From Archivesica marissinica (Eukaryota > Mollusca > Bivalvia > Venerida > Vesicomyidae): a stretch of 64,000 nt of DNA. The stretch is from the NCBI GenBank assembly GCA_014843695.1, contig CM026403.1, forward strand, positions 48,163,927 through 48,227,926, read 5' to 3'. Below are positions 22,133 through 34,152 of the stretch, one piece after another; positions within the stretch are counted from its first letter, which is position 1; each line of letters starts with the position of its first letter. The position numbers were made by a program, and so were the translations under genes. The notes under the pieces were generated by a model that was given only the letters and a program-made list of their open reading frames with translations, was not told where the DNA came from and ran no database searches.

Positions 22133-22520
22133 ATGATAAAAAATAATGAATCTAAGATGTAATTGAGTACCACGTGGAAGACTGACCGACGACTAAACAT
22201 CCTAAATATATAAATATTATACGTCGTGTGTATAAATTAAACAGTGTATGCATGTATATAGCAATAAAATGTTATTAATATTTTTAAAAAACAACAAATT
22301 GCTGGAATTTAAAAATATTAAATTTTGAAGTATTAAATGGGAATACTTGTGTGTAATGGGACCTATTATTTGTATACATAACAAATAAAAGAAAGTAATT
22401 GTGTGGGTATTATGCTTTTGTTCGAGGAGTGCTGCAAGTTGTACTTGGTGCATGTGTGCTATATTTAATGTTGTATTAAATTTTGTTTTATTTATACATT
22501 TTACAATTATTCATTTTGCA
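22133..22520. other. Probable intron
   Basis: AT-rich, no gene recognised. Ends in TTCATTTTGCAG before the small exon at 22521. Confidence 0.35.
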
Positions 22521-22640
22521 GCTGTGTGCGGAGTCGGCTCAGCACAAGTGCCTCATTCTAGAATCAGGGTGGTCCCTATCACCTGTACACTGCCTCTTCC
22601 AGATGATTTTCCCATGACAAAAGGTGCTATTTTCATGTGA
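22521..22640 (+). CDS. Possible terminal exon of the SWIM gene
   Basis: A 40-residue open stretch after an AG acceptor, with VPHSRIRVVPITCTLPLPDD, then FPMTKG and a stop. I do not recognise it. It is placed here because it follows the SWIM exon on the same strand and has a good acceptor. Confidence 0.25.
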   Translation, partial: AVCGVGSAQVPHSRIRVVPITCTLPLPDDFPMTKGAIFM

Positions 22641-22676
22641 ATTATATATACTAATAGGGATTAAGTTGACATAATT

Positions 22677-22842
22677 GTGTTTATGCTCTGTATCCTATAC
22701 AGTCAATGTGATAGTTGAGGGTTAAATGTCAGGCCTATTGGAGAATGTGTTTATGCTCTGTATCCTATACAGTCAATGTGATAGTCGAGGGTTAAATGTC
22801 AGGCCTATTGGAGAATGTGTTTATGCTCGGTATCCTATAAGC
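22677..22842. repeat. 70-bp tandem repeat, 2.4 copies
   Basis: Unit begins GTGTTTATGCTCTGTATCCT. Two full copies differ by one base (GTTGAGGG/GTCGAGGG), then a partial third. Confidence 0.85.
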
Positions 22843-23268
22843 AAATCAATAAATTTTAAAGTGTTTACAATGGTGTCAGTTTCAGGTCGAAGTCAGACTT
22901 ATAGCAAAGCAGAGATAAAAATTGGACATGAACTTTTGATTCTAAAACTTTGTAATATTAAGCTTTTGATGAGTCCAAGATTATTGTCGTGTATTTGTAT
23001 GAATTGTAAGAAACAAATATATTTCCCTATCGACCATGCAACCAACTGCAACAGGTTCTAGCACATAGAATTTATTAAATATGGCTCCACCGTTCAAAAG
23101 GGAATCCAGTAGACTAATCTTCGGTTAACAAGGTGACTACAAGGCAACTCTACACGATCCCTCGACTAGATGATTTGTCACCTCTTACCCTTAGTTTACA
23201 TGACTGCCATGTCACCAGGTAAGACACTCTAACCCATTGTCTACTCATCACTTAGCTTATATTTCAGC

Positions 23269-23441
23269 TGCTACAACTACCAATGGAGACATTGTGCTTA
23301 ATACTCGAGGAAGTTCTACTGAATGATGGTGATGTGGCGTATGGACGACTGGCTCTGGTTTGTTCTACCTTCCGGCAAATATCCAGTAGCCAGTCATTTC
23401 GGAGGGACTGCCATTTGTCGTGGCTATTGAGTAATTATTAA
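23269..23441 (+). CDS. F-box-like exon
   Basis: Opens after ATATTTCAG. It reads METLCLILEEVLLNDGDVAY, then GRLALVCSTFRQISSSQSFR and HLSWLL before a stop. The pattern (hydrophobic start, LILEEVL, LVCSTFR, a Trp near the end) resembles an F-box, which links substrates to SCF ubiquitin ligases. Only this exon is visible. It could equally be a decayed exon. Confidence 0.4.
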
Positions 23442-23499
23442 CAACATTACCTTCGTTTGGCTACACCAAACAATGCTCACCGAAAATAATTAACAGACA

Positions 23500-23655
23500 G
23501 GCCCAGAACGTGTCCCCTCTGAAAATGGGCAGGCCCAGATTTAAAATGGACAGGCCCTGATTTAGAGTGGACAGGCCCCTGAGATTTTTATAGACACATG
23601 CCTGGGACTTTTCAGATTTAAGGAGAGACAGGCCCGACTTAGATACTTAGGGGCC
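23500..23655. repeat. Cluster of ACAGGCCC motifs
   Basis: GACAGGCCC or GCAGGCCC occurs at least five times in about 130 bases, spaced 17-35 bases apart. It looks like a subterminal repeat array of a DNA transposon whose partner I could not find. Confidence 0.4.
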
Positions 23656-24600
23656 TCGGATTTTGGGCTATCCTATTTTCTGAGCACTGCCAAATTAATT
23701 TCCTGTTCTACGGATTTTTCGACCCGGTTTTAAGCACGATGAAATAAAATATAGTTTAATTTTTTTATGCTGATCGTACCATTTAAATGAGCTAAAGCTA
23801 AAAAACAACACAGAAATTCTACGCGTATTATCAGAAAATGTTGTAATGAAGTAAGTCTGTTTGATAATTGTTATTGCTTCTTTTCATATGATATCTGATA
23901 TGGTAATTTATTTTTTAACATTTTTTCCTTCTTTCAACAAGGGGTCACCATTACCACATAATTATATACATTTTATTTCATTGAATAAGTAGTGGTGGTC
24001 GGGGGCATACAGCTTTAGATATGTCCGTCTATCTGGCCGCACTCATAAAATGGTACTTGCGTGGCTAGGAGAACAATAGGTTTACCGTCTAGTGGTCTAG
24101 GGTTAGGGGCTATGTAGCTATACAAAAAAGTTTGTGGCTATCAATTCCGTTTATGTGGCTATAGAGATCAAAGGAATAGCCACTATACGATTTTGGGTAC
24201 GTGGATCGGATTTTATGCAAGTTTCTCAATCTTACTACATATTCTCAATGCCGTTACCAATTAATTCCATACTTATACACACGACACATATGAACATACA
24301 TTGCACACTACACCCACCAGTATTATGACTAGACTTGAGCTTTTGAACTTTAATTGTTTACATTGCAGTTTTGGACAAATATACACTGCTCAAATTAATT
24401 AAAGGAACATGCACAAATATGTATATAAAATATTAAATTATACAGGGTAAGGATTCATGGCGGTATGGACCATTAACTATTCAACAAAACAATAAATAAC
24501 GATTTACAAAATTCGAATGGGTATTTGTAAAACAATGAGAAATGGTAACACATATTGAGTAGTGCTTCAATTTAAAATTTGATGATCTCAGCTCTTCAGT
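23656..24600. other. Non-coding stretch
   Basis: AT-rich; no reliable gene. The last part leads into the YqaJ pseudogene. Confidence 0.3.
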
Positions 24601-24607
24601 AAATGGC

Positions 24608-26282
24608 ATGTTAATAATTCCAGCTCTGAAGCTTGAAAATGTCGAAATGGTTACTTGCAAATTTGGTCAGGTACCAAAGGGTAGTGTATTGTCATACCAA
24701 CAGAAACTTGAAGAAAACTGTCTGATAAATGTTTTGGATGATACTTCATTCCCAGAATTGCCACATAAGAATCATATGTTAAATTCATACAGCACAGTGT
24801 AGTATGAAAAGCTGATTGGATTTGAATCTCTCAAGTTAACCAAACATGAAATTATTAAATTTGAAGAACAAACTAGACTTCAGAATCAAAGTCCAACATG
24901 GTACAAAGTACGCAAGCATACCGTATTTAGCTGTGTATAGTGCGCTACCGTGTATAGTGCGCACCCACGATCTGGCACGAAAATCGGCGGAAAAACTGAG
25001 TTCCTATGTATACTGCGCACGTGAAAAACGCAATTTTCCAAGTCAAAATTTAACATTTCTCAAGAATCGCTAAAAATTGTGTTCCGTGATTTTTACAACT
25101 TATATTAATCACTCGAGATATACCTCATCGAGTAACGCACTCGGTCACACCTGCTCAAATTTCTCGACACGTTCTCAAACATCTCAACACGTTCTCAAAC
25201 ATGTCAGCAGATGCTCAAACTTCTCAACACGTGAAGCCTACCTAATTAACTGGGACCCATTGTGAAAGGTTTGTCGAAATTAAGTATCGCTACAATCAAT
25301 TGAAATACTGCAGCCAAAAAAGTTTTTTTTTATGCAATGCATTGTACATTGTACGGCGAAGTACGCGAAAAGTACGGGAAATATTACATACGATAAAACC
25401 ACGTGATGTTATCAAATCGCCATTTTTATGCATTTACCTTTTCAATTAAATTCATCAAAGTTTGCCAAAATAAACGAAATATATGCTAATTTTGTGGTCT
25501 TATTCATTTGATTTATTTATATAGACTATCGGCAACTGGTTTTAATAGCTAGTTTATAACGATTGTCGAATGTAACAACTTATAGAATGACGTGGGCCGT
25601 TCGGGTCGAATTTCAGTTTTTTCACGAAATTTTGGTCCGGAAAAAAATGTCCTGATGTCTGTACTGGTGTATAATGCGCAGTAGATAAAATGGATGAGGA
25701 TTTCAGTAAGAAATGTGCGCACTATACACAGCTAAATACGGTAGATTGACAGCTTCCAACATTGGTGAAATATACAAAAGGCGTAAAGAAAATACCACTC
25801 TTGTGGAAAGATTAAAGTCAACCAGGCATGTAACTACGGCTGCTATGCGACAGGGAATTGCATCGGAACCGTTTGCAGCTACGGTCTATGCAAAGTGCTT
25901 GGACAACAATGTCAATATTTATGCATGTGGTGTTGTAGTCAATTACTGGGCACCATGGATAGCAGCTACTCCAGACCGGAAAGTCTATAATCCAAATATG
26001 AATCCGAATTTTGGACTTTTAGAAATAAAATGTCCACAGGTATCAAGTGTCCTTGAGGCAACATATCTATATAAAGATGATACGCAACAATTAAAACTTA
26101 AAAGGAACCATTCCTATTATTTCCAGGTTTTGACACAACTTGCTGTTACAGGATTGGAATGGTGCGACTTTTTTGTTTGGTGTTAGTCGGATTATCATCG
26201 AGAAACAATTTACTTCAATGAACTTATCTGGAATTCTGTTAAAGAAAAAGTTGACATGTTTTATTTTGACAGTTTTCTTTAA
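24608..26282 (+). pseudogene. Second YqaJ-type nuclease gene, split by an 821-bp element
   Basis: Left part 24608-24920 reads ALKLENVEMVTCKFGQVPKG, a TAG stop at 24800, then YEKLIGFESLKLTKHEIIKF and NQSPTWYKVRKH. Right part from 25743 reads RLTASNIGEIYKRRKE, RQGIASEPFAATVYAKCLDN, PWIAATPDRKVY, LLEIKCPQ and SYYFQVLTQLAVTG. These are the YqaJ nuclease motifs: an early Glu, ATPD, the ExK and the late Gln. Removing the insert with one TA joins the halves as VRKHRLTASN, the family's usual wording. A second TAG sits at 26184, and the frame then continues to a TAA at 26280. With two nonsense codons and an insertion the gene is dead. It probably belonged to an ISL2EU-like element. Confidence 0.85.
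24921..25741. mobile_element. 821-bp non-autonomous TA-target element
   Basis: Perfect 25-base inverted ends (24921-24945, 25717-25741), beginning CCGTATTTAGCTGTGTATAG, flanked by TA on both sides. The motif GTATAGTGCGC or close variants repeats just inside both ends (24930-24965, 25010, 25670). It contains a minisatellite of about 20 bases around 25145-25230 (TTCTCAACACG/TGCTCAAAC variants). The TA duplication suggests a Tc1/mariner or pogo relative. Confidence 0.9.
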
Positions 26283-26564
26283 TTGTTGGCTATGGATGTG
26301 TTTATTTTTAAACAATTCCCCAGGTCTCCACTATAGGACCTTTAAAGAGTGCCAATATACAAGCCACAACCCAAAGCTGATTTATACTTCCACATAAGGA
26401 TATAGGCACTCGTGAATCAAATAAATGATTATCTTTAATTCGTCGGTTCATTCTTTCTATGTGTATTCTTAACTTTGCAATGTTCTCAATATCGTCCACT
26501 TCCTGTACATTAAATTGACGCTTTGAGCTAAGAAAATGAGGTATGTTTAACTCTTTCCTCCACA

Positions 26565-26660
26565 GATACGCCTTTCTTGTACCCTATACATTACTCCACA
26601 GATACGCCTTTTGTGTACCCTATGCATATCTCCACAGATACGCCTTTCTACGCATATACA
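26565..26660. repeat. Short tandem repeat with CCACAGATACGCCTTT
   Basis: Three copies of CCACAGATACGCCTTT about 35 bases apart, with related TACGC words to 26690. Confidence 0.75.
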
Positions 26661-27409
26661 TGATTCTGATACATACGCATTTCTACGCCTGCAGTTTTGG
26701 AGTTCTAAAACAAAACCTAAAGATTGCAAATTTTATCTTTATAAGAGCATTATCTAATATTTTGGACATTTTGACCCGCTCCAGCAAAATACGGACTAAG
26801 TCGCAAGTCATCATTTTGAGTAATGACGCTACCAAGGTAAAAATGGCCTACCTGGTCAACATCAATATTTTAGCGAAAATAAACTCCTAAATGCATCCTT
26901 TTTCAGATAGACAGCCCCATTCATTTATTAAGAGAGTATATCCAGGGTTAAAACAGTGTTTTTGAAAGGGTTCCAAAGGATAAAGCAGAGAAAAGTCGCC
27001 AAAATCATCGCATTTCTTCGCTAAATTCAACGTTCTTCACGTGGTTCATGGAGGGGGTTTCCTAGCCGTATTTGGTATGTAAATAATCTGCGTCATTTCT
27101 ATTTTTATCTGGCATTCTCTGGGATTCCCTATGATATCATTTTCAACCAATTATAACCGCCGAAAGATGGACAAGGCAAGTGACCTCGATCAAAACAAAA
27201 GGTCTTTGTTGCTAGGAAGACGCCAGTACGAACGATCTCATTGGTTATGACGCCCTCGCGCAGTGCATTGTGGGAATATGGCTGCGCCCATGTTCTGGAA
27301 AATCTGTTTAAAATTCTTGTGATTCAAGCTGTTTTTTGCAATATTTATCCCATTTAATCAAAGTTTTATACCTTGCAAAGTTGAATAAACTCTCAGACAA
27401 TAGTTCAGT

Positions 27410-30400
27410 ATGTATTATGATGAAATTGAGAGCAATGCGGAAGCTGCAAAGCTGTTAAATGAGATCGGCAATGCGAACATTGCAGGTAGCCTTAGTGAAA
27501 ATGCACTGCATGCATTGCTGAATGATTATTTCACCTCCGATCCTGTTGTTGACGATGTTTTGTACTCGGATGAAAGTGATGCGGATGAAATCAGCAATAT
27601 TGTTGACTCATTAGACAACGTCCCAGCCTCTGAAAGGCCTAACAGTGACATTAGTAAAGACGATTTTAAAATCCCTGCTAACCCCTCTGTTATGGATGTT
27701 GTGTACATGGATGATGTACATGGAGATGACCTGCAACATGATCAGGATGATGATACTGGAGAGGCTGCTGGCATCATTAAAGTGAATGAAGCCCAGGCAG
27801 TGATGGATTTAGTTGGGGACATTATTATGGATGGTGACAAAGATGCAGAAATGGAAAAGATTGTTAACTTTGACTGCAAGTGTTCGGCATTTAAAAAGGG
27901 ACTTTGTTATAAAAGATTAGATCATGAGACTGTGCACAATCTGAGACTCTGCATGACTGAGATGACTGATTTCGAGAAGGATCTTGTGATCATAGGAAAG
28001 GTGAGCGCCACCATGAATTGTTCAAAAATGACCGAATGTTCAAAGAGGGTCGAGCAAAAGGAACGTACAAGGCAACGCACAGCATACTTTGTGGAAGGGA
28101 AGAAAATCTGCCGGCGAGCATTCGAATACGTCCACGCGTAAGTTATCTTTTAAATCGATCTTTTTTCTTACTTAAAAAATCATAAAAGTTATTTTTCAGG
28201 GTAAAATTAATTATCACTTAAAGGGATCCTTAGGGCGGCACACTTGCGGCCATTTGGCAGCCAGCCAAGTGGCACGAAATGGTTCCACCAAAGTGTCGAT
28301 AGGTGCCGCCAGCATCTAACGCCCTATATATTATATACAACTGTGTACATTGTGCATTCTACCCGTAATGTATTACAAAGCATTGGAGTATTATCGGCTT
28401 GCGAGGATGCAAAATTGAGACTGCAACAATGACTCCGCTGCTAAGCTAAGAGTGCCTTTAAAGCCTCATTCTGACCAGGACTAGACACTTTTCAAAAATT
28501 ATAATTATTTTTGTTTAACATGTCAAAGAGTGATGGAGCTCAGTCTAAAACATACATTTATTTTTCCCTTATATTATATGTTTCAGAATTTCTGGTGAAA
28601 AGCTGGATGCATGCATCAAGTGGTACAAAACAAATGGTCTTGCCCCACGCTACAAGAAATCTGGAGGTAGAAGGAAGGATCCACGTTTTCTTTCGCATGA
28701 TGATATAAAGCAAGTCGTTTCTTTTATTGAGAACTATGCTGAGGACCATGCTATTGTGCTGCCCGGACGGATCCCTGGATTCAAGAAATTCCACATGAAG
28801 CTTCTTCCTTCAAGTGTGACAAAGTCTTCCGTCTTCCGCCTCTATCATACAGCAATGCAGCTGACTGGTAAGAAGATCTTTTGTATGCATGGTAGTTTCA
28901 CTTTAGAGTGTCCTGCATTTAAAATATTGTTCCACCTGATGAGGGGGGGGGGGGGGTAAATTTAGATGCTCAGCAAATAAATATTCTGATCTAAAAAAGT
29001 AAAACGCATCAAATATAGCTGATCTCCACACATAATTTAAACACAAAATCATTTTTATAGTGAATTTTTTTTTAGGATCCACTAAAAAAAGATGCTACAA
29101 TTTTTTCCAGGTTCCAGTATAACATGAATGTTGTTGAAATGATATTATTCAATGAAAATACCAGAATTATGGTAATTAACTATTAAATTTTCCTTCTCAT
29201 TGTATTTTGCAGATAATCGAGCGGTAAAGAATACCACTTTCCGGAAGCTGTGGAATACCCTTCTGCCATTTATTGTACAGTCAAAACCAATGACGGATCT
29301 CTGTTGGACCTGCCAGCAGAACAATTACTGTGTTTATCGTAGTGCAAATCTACCGGAGGCTGTTAAGTCGAGGAAATTGCTCAAGCAAGAGGAACATCTG
29401 CGCCTGGTGGATATGGAGCGCCAGTTCTACCGTGATATGGTAGCTGCATCAAAGGACACTATCGCTGGTATGGAGGGACCTGTCAGGCTCGGGCCAAATG
29501 CAGCAGTATCCAAAAACATTAGAATGCATTATTCTTTTGATTTTGCCCAACAGGTCCATATTCCTTCCGACCCTTTACAGCCAGGCCCAGTGTACTTTTT
29601 GACACCCAGAAAATGTGGCTTGTTTGGAATTTGCTGTGAGGGGCTACCCATGCAGATTAATTACCTGGTGGATGAAGCTGCATCAAGTACGAAGGGATCC
29701 TCTGCTGTAATAAGCTACCTGCATCACTTTTTTGCAAGTCATGGTCTTGGGGAAACTCAGTGTGATATGCACTGTGACAATTGCTCAGGGCAAAATAAGA
29801 ACAAGTTTATGATGTGGTACCTGACTTGGCGGGTAATGCATGGTTATCACCAAGAGATAACACTGAACTTTCTGCTAACAGGGCACACCAAATTTGCCCC
29901 CGATTGGTGTTTTGGCTTAGTCAAGCAACAATTCAGGAAAACAAGAGTGTGTTCGATCACAGAGTTACAGCAAGTGGTGCGGGACAGCACAGTAACAGGA
30001 GTCAATGTACCACAGCCTGTAATGACAGAAAATGGTGAGGTCATCGTTGATCACTTCGATTGGCAGGCAACACTGTCCCCATACATGAAGCCACTAGTTG
30101 GAATAAAGAGTTACCATCACTTCAGGTAAGAATAGAGTTACATGTACAATGTAATAGATTAGTTTTTGTCTTCAGGTTTGCTAAGCCTTAATCTTTATTA
30201 ATCGAGGACCATCATGACAGGCAGGAAGGAAATGATTATACAATAAAGTCCCGCAAGAGAGAACGCCACAATCCAGATGGACCCCCAGGTATTTGAAGAA
30301 TGATAAATCCATTACAAGAACAAGGCTGCCATCTGGATTGTTGCATTCTCTCTTGCAGGACTAATGTATGGTGTTTATGGACTTTTTTAGTTTGTAGACT

Positions 30401-31168
30401 TTTTTAGTTTTAAGCCACGACTAATGTCTCTTAATCAGTTAATGGATTCTATACTTATTTCTATTCTTCCCTTTCAGCTTTAGCCTTATCACCAGGAACC
30501 CAGGAACTCATTATTACTGTAAAGTCCCTCGAGAGACAACGCCACAATCCAGATGGCGCCTCATGTATTTGAATGATAAATCCATTACAAAGTGCTGCCA
30601 ACTGGAAAGTGGCGCTCTTTCTCTTGGGGGACTTTACTTTACTGGTACTTATTAACTATTAAGGTTTTCTTAAATTTTCAGGAGCCATCCTAATCAAAAT
30701 GGCATTATCCGGTATTTATGAACCGCTGTCTTAAGTGTTCCCTTTTTTTACTATTTTAGGTTCAGCTCAGCCCATCCTGGCATTGTATTTTGTAAGGAAA
30801 CAGCAGAGGCTCCTGAGGTCCAGTTCATGCTCCTTAAAAACAAGGATGTGATCCCACCTGATACAATGCCAGTTATTGTCCCTCCTCCTGGTATGAATGC
30901 TGCACGACAGTGGTATCTCTTCGATAAGATCAGGGATTTCTGCAGTGATGAAACTAAGGATATTACCTGTCCGAAACCATTGGTACCAAAGCCCAGAAAT
31001 AATGACACGGAGGGTGATGACACTGTTGCCCCAGTTCAGGATCAACCAGTAGAAAACAAAGGAAATCGTGGACGTGGCAATCGTGGTGGACGTGGCAATC
31101 GTGGTGGACGCGGAAATCGTGGTGGACGCGGAAATCGTGATGGACGCGGACGTGGACAAACTGTCTAA
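27410..31168 (+). CDS. DUF7869-type protein, copy 2 (putative transposase-like)
   Basis: Exons 27410-28137, 28587-28867, 29213-30125 and 30760-31168 join at GT/AG sites into 776 codons with no stop. The acidic N-terminus has many Asp/Glu. A cysteine motif, FDCKC...GLCY, lies near residue 154. Exon 2 has ISGEKLDACIKWY and LPGRIPGFKKFHMKLLPSS. Exon 3 has a CWTC pair and the core: HYSFDFAQQV (D about 446), YFLTPRKCGLFGICCEG, DEAASSTKGSSAVISYLHHF, HCDNCSGQNKN (D about 525) and TGHTKFAPDWCFG (D about 567). The three Asp and the alternating strands look like an RNase H-fold nuclease (inference). The C-terminus is a GNRGGR repeat, RNA-binding-like, unlike the basic tail of copy 1. It lies alone between TIRs, which suggests it mobilises the element. 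A host gene in a transposon shell is the alternative. Confidence 0.8.
28937..28958. repeat. Poly-G run
   Basis: A run of about 17 G in intron 2 of the copy 2 gene, a likely sequencing weak point. Confidence 0.8.
30242..30364. mobile_element. Small hairpin MITE, copy 1
   Basis: Fold-back of about 120 bases: AAGTCCCGCAAGAGAGAACG and AATCCAGATGG pair with CCATCTGGATT and CATTCTCTCTTGCAGGACT. Confidence 0.75.
30519..30646. mobile_element. Small hairpin MITE, copy 2
   Basis: Same family as the copy at 30242-30364. Ends TAAAGTCCC and GGGACTTTA are a perfect inverted pair. Shares ACGCCACAATCCAGATGG and ATGATAAATCCATTACAA. Confidence 0.75.
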
Positions 31169-31883
31169 AAGAACTATTATAGACTGTTTACAGGGCAGGA
31201 AATTCACCATAAATATGACATTCTTATACTAAATGTTCTAAGGACTGATCTTTTTGATGAAAAACCTAGATTTTTGGTGACATTTCAATATTCTGGTTTG
31301 GGACAGCAGGTGGCGCCACCTATCAGTTGGCACCACCTATCAGTTAATTTCCTAACTTTTTTTGACGGCAAAATGGATTAATTTTCTATTCAATAGGCTT
31401 GAACCAGAAATTCCAATTCCTGCTTTCAACTTCACATCATTATAGTGTTATAAGCAGTTCATATTAAACCTATGCCAACCCCTGTGCGGCAACCTGTTTT
31501 TCTGAAAACCAACTTTAAAAGGCATCTTCTATCAAGGTGATATTTTTCAGGTTTACCTCAGTATTTGGCAATTATGTTAATGTTTCTTGAAAGATATACT
31601 TATGTGTAGTAACTGTGGAAAGTTTGGTGTAATTCAAAGCATCTTTAGGGTTAGGTTGCTATGGACTTTGAATGTCTGTCAATTCTCAACCTTTGAAGCT
31701 AGTTTTCTCAAAAGTTGTATCCGGTAAAAAGGCCTTCTTAGCCGTACTAAAATAGCTATAACTTGGTCAATTTTAAAGATATTACAACATATTATACATC
31801 ATTTTAAAGGTAAATAAATGCTGTTTTCAAATATACCAATAACTCAATTTTCCTACTTAGTCTGGGTTTTGCTGGAGCGGGTC

Positions 31884-32665
31884 ACATTTTATATAATGAT
31901 TTATTTTGAAAAACAATGATGCTTACATTTGAAATTCCACGGCAATCGGCAATTAAAAATATCTCATACATGTGTTATATATATCACAGCTGGGTCAATA
32001 ATGCTGGCATAATCATGAAAAATTACTTGGGTGTTCTAAAAATAGATATATGTAATAGACAGGACTTTTAATTAGTGTACTATGTATCTCTAGGCTGGTT
32101 TGATTTTCTGAAATTCATGAGGTCACGACTTTTATACTTATGTGTTAACATAAAGATCAAAGAGGCATACATCACAGCTTAGCTTTGAATGCAGTAAGTC
32201 ACAGAGTTTAACAAGGAATTTATTTATCATGTAAAATTACTGGGTTTGTTAATTGATAATTTCTGAAAATGTGTGCAAGGTGTGTGCATTATAATGAGAC
32301 AACTAATCAAATTTAATACATGCATAGATCACAGGCAGTATGCCATTGATCACATTTGCATAATTGACGGTGTTTGACAGCAGCTGTGAAAACACTGGTT
32401 TTCTGTTTATTGTTTTATTGCCTCCCGGGGCAATAAATGGTCTGGATCAAAGTAAATGAAACTTGTATATATACAACACTTGTATATTGTACATATGTCA
32501 ACACAATACACTGGACACATCAAAGCCAATTAAAATTTACGACTTCCAGAATCGGTGTGAAAAATAATCATTACTGTATGGATGAAATAATTCAGTTTGT
32601 ATGTAAACACCAATACCTATACAAAGCTTATATTGTGAAAGTACTCTACCATTATAAATTATATA
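31884..32665. other. Non-coding stretch
   Basis: AT-rich sequence between the copy 2 element and the piggyBac gene, with a CCTCCCGGGGCAA word near 32421. No gene recognised. Confidence 0.3.
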
Positions 32666-33741
32666 ATGGCTTATGATTCGGGTGACGAGTCCGATTTTTC
32701 GGGGTTTGGGCCCTTTCGACAGTATATGCCAGCCACACCTATCAAGCGTGGGGTGAAAGTCTGGATGCTGTGTGACGCAAACAATGCCTATCTCTCCAGA
32801 TTCCAGGTATACCTAGGACGACAGAACAACCAAACTGAGCATGGCCTGGGTCACAACGTCGTTACCAACATCTCTTCACACATTCAACAGACAAACCGGT
32901 GGTTATTTTTCGACAATTTCTTCACCGGCCTTCCATTACTTCAGAGTCTACTTGCAAATGGTTTATATGCTTGTGGTACCATTAGGATTAATCGCCAGGG
33001 ATTCCCAACTGACCTGAAGAAGCCGCGGAATGTGTCAAACCGTGGAGACATGAAGATTCTTCAGATGGGAGGCACTAACCTGACGGCCAGTGTCTGGAAG
33101 GACAAGAAGCATGTCCATCACATATCTACGCTAAGTCACCCAGCAGATATCCGAGATGCACAGAGATGTGTCCACGGAGAAGTTGTTCCTGTACGCCAGC
33201 CACACAGTGTGTGTGCTTACAACAAGTATATGGGAGGGGTGGACTTGCACGATCAGTTGAGGGCGAAGTATACGGTGGGACGTAACGGAAAGAAGTGGTG
33301 GCGCTACTTGTTTTGGTTTATGTTGAATTGTGCCATAGTCAACAGCTACGTCATCTACCAGCAGGTCTCTAGTAGAGTGACTAAGAAGAAGAGGTACCGT
33401 CATCTAGATTACCGACTTGAATTGGTACGGGCATTTATTGGCGGATACTCAAAGAGAAAGCGGTGAGTGGGTGATCAATTTGTAAACCATGTCTTGATTG
33501 AACAGGAGAACGTTACTCTACATGTGAATGTTCGGTTTGTATCTCACTTTCCCAACATTTTGATTTTTGGTCTGTCTAGACTGTCTCACTTTCCCAACAT
33601 TCAACTTTCACACCTTTGCCTTACCTGTGTGGAAAGTATACTGCTGGGCATAAAGTTGCGTTACACACATGTTTAATATTAATATATTACTTTCACCAAG
33701 TGATCAGTATATATCTGATACTTGATGATAGTTGATGATTG

Positions 33742-34060
33742 AATACTTGATTAATTAATAGTGTCAATAGTTTCAATTACAATTAGTGTTAATTACAGAT
33801 ATGTGATTACAGTGATTACAGTGACTATATTTCACATTACTTGGTTAATTGATTACAATTAGGTTTAACTACATGCAAGTGATTACAGTTAATACTTGAT
33901 TAATTAATAGTGTCAATAGTTTCAATTACAATTAGTGTTAATTACAGATATGTGATTACAGTGATTACAGTGATTACAGTGACTATATTTCACATTACTT
34001 GGTTAATTGATTACAATTAGGTTTAACTACATGCAAGTGATTACAGTGAATACATTTCAC
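33742..34060. repeat. 149-bp tandem repeat, about two copies
   Basis: Unit starts AATACTTGATTAATTAATAG and contains runs of GTGATTACA. It lies upstream of the MULE 1 gene. Confidence 0.8.
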
Positions 34061-34152
34061 ATTACTGGATTAATTAATTACAATAAATGTGTGTACCATA
34101 ATTACATGTAATTGTAACTCTACTGTGAAAGTGTATATATATTCCACCAAAT

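Larger units (their letters stand above)
26773..31883 (+). mobile_element. DUF7869-type TIR element, copy 2
   Basis: Ends are inverted repeats of about 29 bases with three mismatches: 26773 onward and the complement ending at 31883, both starting GACCCGCTCCAGCAAAA and then GACTAAGT. A 7-base duplication ACATTTT lies on both sides (26766-26772, 31884-31890). Length 5,111 bases. It holds one spliced gene (27410-31168), two small hairpin elements in intron 3 and nothing else I recognise. The ends resemble those of copy 1 (GACC-GC...CAAAA...GACT-AAGT), which supports one family. Confidence 0.85.

Noticed and set aside
23500..23655. CRISPR-like array of ACAGGCCC repeats
   Set aside because: The repeated word is only 8-9 bases, the spacing is irregular and the genome is animal.
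24800..26184. TAG codons read through in the YqaJ gene, suggesting a recoded genetic code
   Set aside because: Other intact genes in the window do not use in-frame TAG, and this copy is also broken by an insertion; simple decay explains it.
28231..28326. GGCGGCAC...GTGCCGCC fold-back as a transposon
   Set aside because: The arms are short and imperfect and no target duplication is visible.
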